Assembly: GCA_039029315.1 (NCBI GenBank)
Contig: JBCCGK010000055.1
Location: 1-64,000, forward strand
Direction: 5' to 3'
DNA from: JBCCCJ01 sp039029315
GTDB taxonomy: Bacteria > Bacteroidota > Bacteroidia > J057
Length of the DNA: 64,000 nt
Shown: positions 18,269 to 26,467 of the stretch, in pieces
How positions within the stretch are numbered: the first letter of the stretch is position 1
Layout: every line of letters begins with the position of its first letter
The notes under the pieces: generated by a model
What the model saw: the letters and a program-made list of their open reading frames with translations, nothing else
What the model was told of the DNA's origin: nothing
Databases searched by the model: none
Made by a program: the position numbers and the translations under genes

Positions 18269-19837
18269 ATGGATAATCCTCCCTCAATTGGACAATCTGT
18301 CCCCTTTGATTTTGACAAGAATCATATAGTTTTACACGATATGGACTACTCTGGACTGAATCGAGCCGTATTTTTTGGCTCCCTGATTGTACTGTTTCTA
18401 TTTGCTTTTCCATTGTTTTTGGCACCGGAATGGAGTCTGGAACAATTGGATGCCATGAAAACATTTGTAGACAACAATCTGGGCTATGTGTATCAATGGC
18501 TGGCAATCGTGGTCCTGGTCTGTTCGTTTTGGATATCTTTTTCTGCAAGGGGTTCACTTCGCCTGGGAAATACCAAGCCTGTTTTTTCTATGTATTCCTG
18601 GGCCTCCATGATTTTTTGTGCAGGAGTTGCGACCGGTATCCTTTACTGGGGCGGCATCGAATGGGCCTATTACATGATCACACCTCCATTTGGTGAAGAG
18701 CCTCACAGTCCAGAAGCGATGGAATGGGCGGCTACTTATGGAATGTTTCATTGGGGCATTGCTGGCTGGGCATTTTATGGGATTCCTGCATTGGCGATCG
18801 GCCATGCCTACTATAATTTGGGGAGGAGCTCCATGCGTCTAAGCGTGGCCTGCTCGGGAGTTCTTGGGAGATATTCGGACGCTTGGCCCGGCAAAGTGAT
18901 CGATATCCTGTTTATGATCGGTCTGTTGGGGGCCACAGGCACTTCCTTGGGATTGGGAACCCCCATGATAACAGCTGCTGTAGATGAGATTCTTGGTACC
19001 GGGACCAGTTTTGGGGTCAAATTGGTGATCATCCTGATTTGCTCCCTCATTTTTGCCATTTCAGTTTATCTCGGGCTATCCAAAGGCATCAAACGGCTGA
19101 GCAATGTCAATACGGCAATGGCATTTGTCTTTCTAGGAATTATTCTGCTCGCTGGCCCCACAGTATTTATTCTCAAAATGTTCAGCAATAGTCTGGGGGT
19201 AATGGCGCAGAACTTTATCCGCATGATCACCTGGACAGATCCCATCAATAACACCGGATTTGTGGAAGACTGGAGCATCTTTTATTGGTCCTGGTGGACA
19301 GCTGTAGGGCCTTTTATGGGGATTTTTATTGCCAAAATATCTCAGGGACGCAGTTTCAGACAAATCCTCCTGGGGACCATGTTTTTTGGTTCTGCCGGTT
19401 GCGCCCTCTTCTTTGGTATTTTTGGTAATTATGGTCTGCATCAGGAATTGTCGGATGTTCTGATCAGTACAGAACTGGTCCAGCAAGGGGAAGCTGCAAG
19501 GGCGATCAGTGATATCATCAAGACTTTGCCTTTGGGAACAATATTCCTGGGCTTTTTTGCTATCATGAGCCTCATTTTTATGGCCACAACCTTTGACTCT
19601 ACTTCCTATGTATTGGCACTTGCTACAACCAGAGAAGAGAAAAAGAATCAGGAACCGGCCAGATGGCTTCGCCTGTTCTGGGCCTTTCTTCTGGTCCTCC
19701 TTCCTGTAGGCTTGATGTTGGTTGGCGGCTTAGATGCGTTGAAAACCACTGTTTTATTATCGGCCTTGCCCCTGGTTGTCGTGTATATCATTCTTATACT
19801 TTCTCTTTTTCAATGGACACAAGATCAAAACCAATGA
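18269..19837 (+). CDS. BCCT-family transporter (betaine/carnitine/choline type)
   Basis: 522 residues, twelve predicted membrane segments. BCCT signatures are present: AGVATGILYWGGIEWAYYM and MFHWGIAGWAFYGIPALAIG, then a loop with SWWTAVGPFMGIFIAKISQG. The normal substrate is a quaternary amine or related zwitterion, taken up by Na+ or H+ symport or by exchange. The protein lacks the long regulatory C-terminal tail of osmosensing BetP. Its TGA overlaps the ATG of the following SDR gene (ATGA), so uptake and the two oxidoreductases are translationally linked, arguing for a catabolic role rather than osmoprotection. An alternative start at 18341 is possible. Confidence 0.88.
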   Translation: MDNPPSIGQSVPFDFDKNHIVLHDMDYSGLNRAVFFGSLIVLFLFAFPLFLAPEWSLEQLDAMKTFVDNNLGYVYQWLAIVVLVCSFWISFSARGSLRLGNTKPVFSMYSWASMIFCAGVATGILYWGGIEWAYYMITPPFGEEPHSPEAMEWAATYGMFHWGIAGWAFYGIPALAIGHAYYNLGRSSMRLSVACSGVLGRYSDAWPGKVIDILFMIGLLGATGTSLGLGTPMITAAVDEILGTGTSFGVKLVIILICSLIFAISVYLGLSKGIKRLSNVNTAMAFVFLGIILLAGPTVFILKMFSNSLGVMAQNFIRMITWTDPINNTGFVEDWSIFYWSWWTAVGPFMGIFIAKISQGRSFRQILLGTMFFGSAGCALFFGIFGNYGLHQELSDVLISTELVQQGEAARAISDIIKTLPLGTIFLGFFAIMSLIFMATTFDSTSYVLALATTREEKKNQEPARWLRLFWAFLLVLLPVGLMLVGGLDALKTTVLLSALPLVVVYIILILSLFQWTQDQNQ

Positions 19838-20616
19838 ATCTGGATTTTTCTGGAAAACATATCGCCATAACGGCTGGCGCTTCTGGAATCGGCTATGCCA
19901 TTGCCAAAAGCTTTGAGCGATACGGTGCAAAGGTGTTTATATGTGATATCGATGAAAAGAAGGTGTCTGATGTCAATGCAAAGCATGCGCATATTCTAGG
20001 ATCTGTCGTAGATGTGGCTGATGCAAAACAAGTCGCTCGATTCTTTGATTTTATTCGTACCCATTCGCCAAAACTGGATGTGCTGGTCAACAATGCAGGA
20101 ATAGCAGGCCCTACCGCGCTGACGGAAGAAATCAAGCCAGAAGAATGGGACCAAACCATTGCCGTCAACCTGAATGGGATGTTCTATTCAGCAAGAGAAG
20201 CGATTCCGATGATCAAGACAGACAAAGGCGGCTCCATCGTGAATATTGCCTCTAGTGCTGCATATTTTGGGTATCCATATCGCAGTCCCTATGCTGCCTC
20301 CAAATGGGCGATTCTGGGCTTCACCAAAACGATGGCCATGGAACTCGGCCCACTGAACATCAATGTAAATGCTATCTGTCCGGGAAGTGTCAAGGGACCA
20401 AGGATCGATGCTGTCATTGGACAAGAGGCCCTGCAGAGAAATATCTCTTTTGAAGAAGTGAAAACAGGCTATGAACGGCAGGTATCTATGCGTTCCTTTG
20501 TGGATGCTGAAGACGTAGCACATACCATCTTATTTCTCAGCTCTCCCTATGGACGGATGATTTCTGGTCAAACCTTGGGAGTAGATGGACATACAGAAAC
20601 TTTAACGAATTATTGA
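19834..20616 (+). CDS. Short-chain dehydrogenase/reductase
   Basis: 260 residues. The start is the ATG at 19834, overlapping the transporter stop; the longer open frame from 19663 merely reads through the transporter gene. Classical SDR features: NAD(P)-binding ITAGASGIGYA (Gly motif with TAG instead of TG), NNAG near 90, Ser in NIASSAAYFGYP, and the catalytic YAASK. The C-terminal GQTLGVDGHTETL fits the SDR dimer region. An Asp at the end of the second beta strand (ICDID) suggests NAD(H) preference. It is the middle gene of a three-gene operon and probably oxidises the imported compound or its breakdown product. Confidence 0.9.
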   Translation: MNLDFSGKHIAITAGASGIGYAIAKSFERYGAKVFICDIDEKKVSDVNAKHAHILGSVVDVADAKQVARFFDFIRTHSPKLDVLVNNAGIAGPTALTEEIKPEEWDQTIAVNLNGMFYSAREAIPMIKTDKGGSIVNIASSAAYFGYPYRSPYAASKWAILGFTKTMAMELGPLNINVNAICPGSVKGPRIDAVIGQEALQRNISFEEVKTGYERQVSMRSFVDAEDVAHTILFLSSPYGRMISGQTLGVDGHTETLTNY

Positions 20617-20617
20617 T

Positions 20618-21604
20618 ATGATGAAAGCAGTTTGGTTCAGCCAATTTGGTCCAGCCAAAGATGTTCTGATCTATGGCGAACAGGAAATCATCCCACCCCA
20701 GAAGGGAGAAGTGCAGGTGCGTCTTGCCACCTCAGCCGTCAATCCTTCTGATGTGAAGAAGCGAATGGGTTCAGGTCCCAATCTGTTGGATAATGGCTTT
20801 GTCATTCCGAATAGCGATGGAGCAGGTACGATAGAAGCAGTAGGCGAGGGGGTTGACCCTGCCAAAATCGGACAAAGAGTATGGATCTACAATGGGCAGT
20901 ATGGTCGTCGTTTTGGGACGTCTGCTGAGTATATAACTGTAGACGAAAAGCAGGCGGTATTCTTGCCGGATACTGCCAGCTTTGCAGTAGGAGCTTGTAT
21001 GGGAATCCCCGCCATGACGGCTCATCGCTGTGTTATGGCAGATGGCAGTGTGGAAGGAAAAATAATCCTGGTTACAGGAGGAGCAGGTAGGGTAGGGCAC
21101 TATGCGATCCAGTTTGCCAAATCCGCAGGTGCAACAGTCATCGCTACTGCAAGCTCTCCCGCCTCGCGCAAGGAGTGTGTGGAGGCCGGTGCAGATTGTG
21201 TGGTGGAGCATCCATCATCAGCCGCCAACGAAGCTTTGCTTGCCTTCACAGATGGGCGCAAGGTGGACAGAGTCGTAGAGGGAGATTTTGGTAAGAATCT
21301 TCCGTATGTGCTTGAGATCCTCGCCACAAATGGAACAATCGCCACCTATGCATCCATGTCCGATCCGCAACCAACGATCCCTTTCTATCGGATGATGTTC
21401 ATGGATATCAATGTGAGATTGGTTCTGGTGTATGCCATGAGTTGGGAAGCCAAATCTCAAGCAATGGAGGACATCACTTCCTTGTTGGAAAAGGATGCCC
21501 TAACACATCGAATAGCAGCGACCTATCCTTTGGCAGAATCAGCGGCTGCACATGAGGCGATAGAACAAGGAAATCAATACGGATGTGTTGTCCTGAAGAT
21601 GTAG
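20618..21604 (+). CDS. Zinc-independent quinone-oxidoreductase-like MDR protein
   Basis: 328 residues of the zeta-crystallin/quinone oxidoreductase branch of the MDR superfamily. It has an N-terminal GroES-like fold (EVQVRLATSAVNPSDVK), the nucleotide-binding VTGGAGRVGHYAIQFAK and the C-terminal QYGCVVLKM. No structural zinc Cys cluster is present. The start follows the SDR stop by 1 bp, and the gene is followed by a strong terminator at 21637, so it closes the operon. It is likely an NADPH-dependent reductase acting on an unsaturated or quinone intermediate; the substrate is unknown. Confidence 0.88.
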   Translation: MMKAVWFSQFGPAKDVLIYGEQEIIPPQKGEVQVRLATSAVNPSDVKKRMGSGPNLLDNGFVIPNSDGAGTIEAVGEGVDPAKIGQRVWIYNGQYGRRFGTSAEYITVDEKQAVFLPDTASFAVGACMGIPAMTAHRCVMADGSVEGKIILVTGGAGRVGHYAIQFAKSAGATVIATASSPASRKECVEAGADCVVEHPSSAANEALLAFTDGRKVDRVVEGDFGKNLPYVLEILATNGTIATYASMSDPQPTIPFYRMMFMDINVRLVLVYAMSWEAKSQAMEDITSLLEKDALTHRIAATYPLAESAAAHEAIEQGNQYGCVVLKM

Positions 21605-21636
21605 AAATCAGAAGTCTCGCTTCATTCAACAAAATG

Positions 21637-21674
21637 GCCTCTGATCTTTTGGTTGATCAGAGGCTGTTTTTATT
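21637..21674 (+). terminator. Rho-independent terminator of the BCCT-SDR-QOR operon
   Basis: A perfect 10-bp stem GCCTCTGATC / GATCAGAGGC (21637-21646 and 21655-21664) with an 8-nt loop is followed by TGTTTTTATT. It lies 32 bp after the last stop codon. It could also serve the convergent LamG gene, since A-rich sequence (AACAAAAT) precedes the stem. Confidence 0.85.
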
Positions 21675-21755
21675 AGAAAAAATCAAGGAGTCTTCCTCAT
21701 TCCCCTCTTTCAATACTGAAAAACTTCAACAGGAATATGCATTCACTTGCCAATC

Positions 21756-22718
21756 CTAATGTTTGATCAACTTGAAAGTGGCTTGGTTATCATCAGAGGA
21801 AATGGTCAGGTAATAAAAGCCAGCTTGGGTTTGGGAATGAACATCGATTCGCTGGGTATGCGAGTGGCTTTGAGCATATATCTTTCTTCCAGAAATATCC
21901 GTCAGTTCGATTCGTACGTTGGAATAGGTGTCTCCAAGGTCGATTGTGAACTTGTCCTGCATTGGATTTGGGTAAACAGAGATCTGGCTGGCAAAGACAT
22001 TGTCTATGCTGGCAGCCCCACAACTCCAACTAGGATCATATACCTCTCCTGCAGCGGTGGTATCTGCCCCCAAACTCATCACCAAACTTCCATTGCCTTC
22101 ACCAACAGTTTGTCCTGCACATTCATCGAAATGATAGAGCAAGACAGTATTGGAATCAAAGGGCCAAGGGACAGGGGCGATGCTGACCGTGTCCCCAACA
22201 TAGCGAACGGTGTCCGACACGCGAAACTCATCCATATGTCCGAGGAAAGGAAAACCACCTTCTGCTTCGGTGTCGCCTATTCGGAAGGAACCCATAGGGA
22301 CCGTAATTCGAGTGGTGTGTGAAGCCATGTTGACGCCATCCACATAAATCCTTCCTTCAGTGCCATCCCACACATAGGCAATGTGATACGTGCTGTCAGA
22401 AGCAATAACAAAGGAATCTGTCTCAGCATAATAGTCATCCAAATCATAAAAAGCGATGGACCCATAGGGCTCATATCCCAACCAGGGACTAAAATTTCCA
22501 TCGTCAAAATTCCAAATGGTGGCTTCTGTGTGAAGAGAATCGATCCGAAGATAGCACTCAAAGGTGTAGGTCTCATTCAAAGCAGGGAAACCAGAATACG
22601 CTAAAAAGTCGTCCGTCCCGTCAAAATACATTTCACTGTCGGTCACTTGTGCGTGAGCTAGTTGGGTTAGGGTCAACAAGCTAAATAGCCCGAAGATAGT
22701 CAGTGTAAATTTTCGCAT
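21756..22718 (-). CDS. Secreted LamG/ConA-like domain protein with T9SS sorting domain
   Basis: About 320 residues from the ATG at 22718 (alternative 22745). A signal peptide ends in LAHAQ. Residues ~30-225 form a concanavalin A-like/LamG domain: MYFDGTDDFLAY, TFECYLRIDS, then WDGTEGRIYVDGVN, FRIGDTEAEGGFPFLGHMDE and FRVSD. The C-terminal ~80 residues are a type A T9SS domain (ISVYPNPMQDKFTIDL to TFKLIKH), so the product should be secreted through the outer membrane and possibly surface-anchored. It is the last of three minus-strand genes divergent from the SusC/SusD locus and is probably a glycan-binding accessory. Confidence 0.8.
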   Translation of the reverse strand: MRKFTLTIFGLFSLLTLTQLAHAQVTDSEMYFDGTDDFLAYSGFPALNETYTFECYLRIDSLHTEATIWNFDDGNFSPWLGYEPYGSIAFYDLDDYYAETDSFVIASDSTYHIAYVWDGTEGRIYVDGVNMASHTTRITVPMGSFRIGDTEAEGGFPFLGHMDEFRVSDTVRYVGDTVSIAPVPWPFDSNTVLLYHFDECAGQTVGEGNGSLVMSLGADTTAAGEVYDPSWSCGAASIDNVFASQISVYPNPMQDKFTIDLGDTYSNVRIELTDISGRKIYAQSHSHTQRIDVHSQTQAGFYYLTISSDDNQATFKLIKH

Positions 22719-22843
22719 GGTTTTGGTTACGGTTAAGTGATTCAATACTGTTTTGATTAGCCAGGAGGAAACCGGGCTTTTATCAATCTATTTAATAAAT
22801 CAGGACTTCCGCATTCTTTGCCCATACATGGTTAATTATCCCC

Positions 22844-22866
22844 CCATGATTGGACAAAATATACCT
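22844..22866 (-). promoter_or_regulatory. Candidate shared promoter/operator motif upstream of the LamG gene
   Basis: On the minus strand this reads GGTATATTTTGTCCAATCAT followed by a G run. A close relative (TATTTTGTTCAAT, a 4-base insertion, then ATCATGGG) sits upstream of SusC at 26351-26374 in the same orientation relative to its gene. The common core is TATTTTGTYCA and ATCATGGG. It lies ~125 bp upstream of the LamG ATG. Confidence 0.4.
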
Positions 22867-22899
22867 TGCGGATAGACTTGTTCGGATGGGCGCAAGGGA

Positions 22900-24468
22900 T
22901 TATTCGGCGGCAAGAAAATCTTCCAGTTTGTCCAGGCGATTCTTCAGAAGGAATCCTTTGCTCTGGATCTTTTCCCCAAATGATAGGTAGGGTTCCTGGA
23001 TCGGGTTCCATTCTGGCCAGGGAGGAAGTCCATTGCCATTGGGATCTCCATGTTTGGCAAAATTTACCCAATAGTCTGACACCTGATCAGCATATGCGAG
23101 TTCAGCATCTGAGAAGACACCAGAGCCAATAGGCCCAGGATCATTTTCCAGATTGTTCAGAGTATAAACAATCTCGGCTCCATGGAATGCGCCATATTTG
23201 GTAGGATACCTTTCTTCCGGTGTTTTGGAAAAATAGTACATGAACACTCGACTGCCAGCCTTATGCATCTCTTTTGCCCAGCTCCGGTTGTGAAGATGGA
23301 AGTTCTGATCACTGAGAAAATCGGTATAGGCTTGCCTGATCGTGCGTGAATCGTGGACTGGATAAGCTTCAAAGAATAATGCCTCACGTCCTGGAAAACG
23401 TCTGGCTATTTCCGCTCGATACCTTGCTGGATCAGTCGTCAGATCTTCAGGAATCCACAGGGACCATTCATCTGAGTTGGCACCGGTTATGATGTCCACC
23501 TTGTTATGCCGGGATTGGGCATAGATTGCCACAATGTCTTCCTGGAATATATGCCCATCTACCATTGGCTCACTACTCAGGACATTGTCAGAAGAAAAAA
23601 ATAGCGACACAATATCTTCTGTAGGAAGTGCTCGCATGTCTTCGAGGGTCTTAGCTCCCAGTTGTTGCATAAACTGACGGCCTTCTTCCTCCCCTGAAAG
23701 ATATGTGTGATGGGCCACTTTGAGGTGAGGTCCTGGCCAGAGATAGACACCACTCTGGGCAATGGCCTTATGAAAGAGGCCTGTGGCCTTTTTACAAGCC
23801 GTTAGCAATGTCACGGACCACCCACCGGCAGATTCTCCGGCTATGGTTACATTATCAGGATCTCCCCCGAAGGCCTGGATGTTTTCCTGCACCCATTCGA
23901 GCGCCATGATTTGGTCCATGATTCCATAGTTGCCAGATACCTTGTCGGGACTTTCGTCTGAGAGTTCCGGATGAGCCAGAAAGCCAAAAGCGTTGAGACG
24001 ATAGTTGATACTCACGTACACCAAACCCTTTTTGGCGAGATTTTTTCCGAGATATTGAGGATGACTCCCGCCTTCACGCGTAAGGCTGCCTCCATGAATC
24101 CAAACAAACACTGGCTGTTTTGCCGATGGACGAACATTCGATGACCAAACATTGAGATACAGACAATCTTCAGACATGGACTCAGAAGGAATTTCATAGA
24201 TGGATGTTTCTCCATATCCCATTTGAGGACAGATATTGCCATAGTGTTGGGCTTTTCTGATTCCTTCCCAGGTGTCAGGTTCCTGCGGGGCTTTCCAACG
24301 CAGCGGACCGACAGGAGGCTTGGCATAGGGAATGCCTTTCCAAACACGCACGCCATCTTCTGTCAGTCCTCGAATCTGTCCCTGTTTGATTTGAACAAGA
24401 TGTGGGTCTGAAGGGTGACAGCTTCCAATCATAAGCGTTAGTATTATCAGGAGGAGTCTGGATTTCAT
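22900..24468 (-). CDS. Type-B carboxylesterase lipoprotein
   Basis: 522 residues with a lipoprotein signal peptide ending IGSC. Carboxylesterase type B family (alpha/beta hydrolase): GIPYAKPPVGPLRWKAP, EDCLYLNVW, the oxyanion WIHGGS, the nucleophile elbow GESAGG and the His in GAFHGAE. An acidic residue in ITGANSDEW may complete the triad. It should cleave carboxylic esters at the cell surface or in the periplasm, such as acyl decorations of a glycan. It is 72 bp downstream of the arylsulfotransferase-like gene and within the divergent arm of the SusC/SusD locus. Confidence 0.88.
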   Translation of the reverse strand: MKSRLLLIILTLMIGSCHPSDPHLVQIKQGQIRGLTEDGVRVWKGIPYAKPPVGPLRWKAPQEPDTWEGIRKAQHYGNICPQMGYGETSIYEIPSESMSEDCLYLNVWSSNVRPSAKQPVFVWIHGGSLTREGGSHPQYLGKNLAKKGLVYVSINYRLNAFGFLAHPELSDESPDKVSGNYGIMDQIMALEWVQENIQAFGGDPDNVTIAGESAGGWSVTLLTACKKATGLFHKAIAQSGVYLWPGPHLKVAHHTYLSGEEEGRQFMQQLGAKTLEDMRALPTEDIVSLFFSSDNVLSSEPMVDGHIFQEDIVAIYAQSRHNKVDIITGANSDEWSLWIPEDLTTDPARYRAEIARRFPGREALFFEAYPVHDSRTIRQAYTDFLSDQNFHLHNRSWAKEMHKAGSRVFMYYFSKTPEERYPTKYGAFHGAEIVYTLNNLENDPGPIGSGVFSDAELAYADQVSDYWVNFAKHGDPNGNGLPPWPEWNPIQEPYLSFGEKIQSKGFLLKNRLDKLEDFLAAE

Positions 24469-24540
24469 GCTTTTATTTAAGAATTGCCAGGGAGAAGAAA
24501 GAGATTGCGTCCTTTCTTCCCCTTGAAAATGATGAAGGGT

Positions 24541-26190
24541 CTATCTTTCATGTCTCACCAAAATCTTGTCCATCCTGCCATTCTGAGTCTCCAAAAAATA
24601 GATCCCTGCACTGAAGCCCTGCAGATCCAACTCAGCTTGCTCACTTATAATACCACTTAGCAGGAGTTGGCCTTGATGATTGATCAATCGAAATGGTCCC
24701 GGACGATTCAAAACAGTCAGTTTGTCTATCACAGGGTTGGGAAAGATATCTGTGGAAGGCTCAGGGATCTCAGGGATCTCAGGCATATCGGATGTCGGGC
24801 ACAGAATGGAGTCCGGTTCCAATTCGATGGGTTGACCTGGCAAGACATCTCGCCCTATAAATGCTGGATAAGACTGGGAATATTTGGTGGCGCGAAAGAC
24901 TGTATTGACGCCTTCCCCACTCGGATTGACCATGGGTGTTCCTTGAGTCGCAATCCCAAAGATAGAAATAGGACTTACGTATTTCCAGACTTGCTCCTTG
25001 TCAGAATTGATTTCAAAGAATGTCCCATGTGCGCCATCATCAATCAGGATATTGCCATTGGGTAATTGTTGTGCTCCTGAGATAAAGCGGGAATAAAAAC
25101 TTTCTGGTGGATCTGCCATATACTCCCAATGATAGTCTATGGGTAAAAAGCGTCCATTCTCCTCGCGGCTATATTCACCATTCCTGACAGTCGGATCGAT
25201 CTTGACTACCGAGGAATAGCTGCCATCAGGCCGATTGTTTCCATTGTTGAAAATCAGGATTTTGCCTTGATCTGGTAGGCCAGGAGCGATCCAATGTGCA
25301 TTGTGTTGGCCAAATAATTGTTGGTGTGTACTGTCTCCACGGCGGTAGGTTTGTGGGTTGCCCCAGCGAAACAGCAAATCACCTTTGGGACCAGCTGCTT
25401 CGGCAGTGGTGCTGCCATGGTCAATGATCCAGATTTCATCAAAGTACAGAACACTGAGCATGATTTGATCCAACTCAGCATGATAATGAATAGCATTGGC
25501 GTGAAGCCAGTCTGCGCCATCATTTCCGGGTCGGATATAGTTAAGATCGATCTTCTCTGGATGTGCTGCAACCTCCCCATAATTCTGTTTGCTCGAATCA
25601 ATGTCCTGAATGAGGTGATCCCAGGACCTCCATTGCCAGACGATCTGGCCCGAATCTGGACCAAGAGGTGCCACTTCTACGATACGCTCTGGCCAGAGAC
25701 TATCATCACTTAACAAGGTGGAATCTCTTCCAGCAGCGATGGCTTCCTCTTTTCCGATCTGTTCCCAGGCCAGTATCAAAACATTTCCATTGGGAAGGAC
25801 TTGAAAGTCGTGATGGGCTCTATAGTCTGAGGAATTATAAGTAAATGACCAGAGGAGGTCATTGTCCCAATCAAAGCGTTCAATCAGTCCTCCTCCTCCT
25901 CCTGCATGAAATGTCATATTGCTCAGTTTGCCTGCTCGAAAGAGTGTCCCATCTGGCATGAGGTAAACGGCATTGCCCGGTCTTTGACCAGTCTCCCAAT
26001 GGTGCACCAAGCGGCCACAATTGTCGATGAGGTAAACGGTATGGTTGGCTATAGGGGAGAAGAGGGTAAATCCGTCAAATACATCCTCCTTTACCTCAAA
26101 TGTACCTACTGTCTTTTCCTGTCCAAATAGATGGCCGCTTATCAAAAGAGTGGATAGCAAACAGAAGAGAATACATGCCTGCTTTTTCAT
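24541..26190 (-). CDS. Arylsulfotransferase-like propeller with T9SS sorting domain
   Basis: About 549 residues from the ATG at 26190, which gives a signal peptide ending HLFGQ. The central ~420 residues match the arylsulfotransferase (ASST) propeller family: DNCGRLVHHWETG, RAHHDFQVLPNGNVLILAWE, DWLHANAIHYH, GQHNAHWIAPG and GAQQLPNGNILI, with several His in positions suited to the PAPS-independent ASST active site. A short PEIPEIPEP linker leads to a T9SS type A domain (TDIFPNPVIDKLTV to KILVRHER). Standard ASST is periplasmic, so T9SS export suggests an extracellular role. It is the first gene of the minus arm divergent from SusC. Confidence 0.75.
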   Translation of the reverse strand: MKKQACILFCLLSTLLISGHLFGQEKTVGTFEVKEDVFDGFTLFSPIANHTVYLIDNCGRLVHHWETGQRPGNAVYLMPDGTLFRAGKLSNMTFHAGGGGGLIERFDWDNDLLWSFTYNSSDYRAHHDFQVLPNGNVLILAWEQIGKEEAIAAGRDSTLLSDDSLWPERIVEVAPLGPDSGQIVWQWRSWDHLIQDIDSSKQNYGEVAAHPEKIDLNYIRPGNDGADWLHANAIHYHAELDQIMLSVLYFDEIWIIDHGSTTAEAAGPKGDLLFRWGNPQTYRRGDSTHQQLFGQHNAHWIAPGLPDQGKILIFNNGNNRPDGSYSSVVKIDPTVRNGEYSREENGRFLPIDYHWEYMADPPESFYSRFISGAQQLPNGNILIDDGAHGTFFEINSDKEQVWKYVSPISIFGIATQGTPMVNPSGEGVNTVFRATKYSQSYPAFIGRDVLPGQPIELEPDSILCPTSDMPEIPEIPEPSTDIFPNPVIDKLTVLNRPGPFRLINHQGQLLLSGIISEQAELDLQGFSAGIYFLETQNGRMDKILVRHER

Positions 26191-26343
26191 TTTTGGGGAG
26201 TCGAATTGGTTCTGTTTTCCATGTGTCTCGTTGGACAAAGAGGCGATTCATTCTTTCGAGTAATGTAGACATATCCTTGGTTCGACACACGTATCCAAAA
26301 ATACACATCTCCCCTTGATCGCATTAGCCACAATATCCAAATA

Positions 26344-26375
26344 TGGGGGGTATTTTGTTCAATTTGATCATGGGA
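26344..26375 (+). promoter_or_regulatory. Candidate SusC promoter/operator, shared with the LamG gene
   Basis: The divergent region 26191-26467 between the sulfotransferase-like gene and SusC contains a run of six G followed by TATTTTGTTCAATTTGATCA and TGGG. It resembles the element at 22844-22866 and is ~95 bp upstream of the SusC ATG. TATTTTG is one base short of the TAnnTTTG -7 consensus. It could be the promoter itself or the site of the nearby hybrid regulator. Confidence 0.4.
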
Positions 26376-26467
26376 ATCTTCTCTGCTTCAAAATAAGCAT
26401 ATATTCGATATCCAGGGGATTCACTTATTTTTTTCTGATGTTACAATCAGGTTTTAAGAAGCTACAA

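Noticed and set aside
19663..19833. Upstream extension of the SDR frame
   Set aside because: It lies wholly inside the BCCT gene in another frame; the ATGA overlap marks the real start.
26315..26467. 51-codon extension of SusC
   Set aside because: The signal peptide starts at 26468; the extension covers the promoter region.
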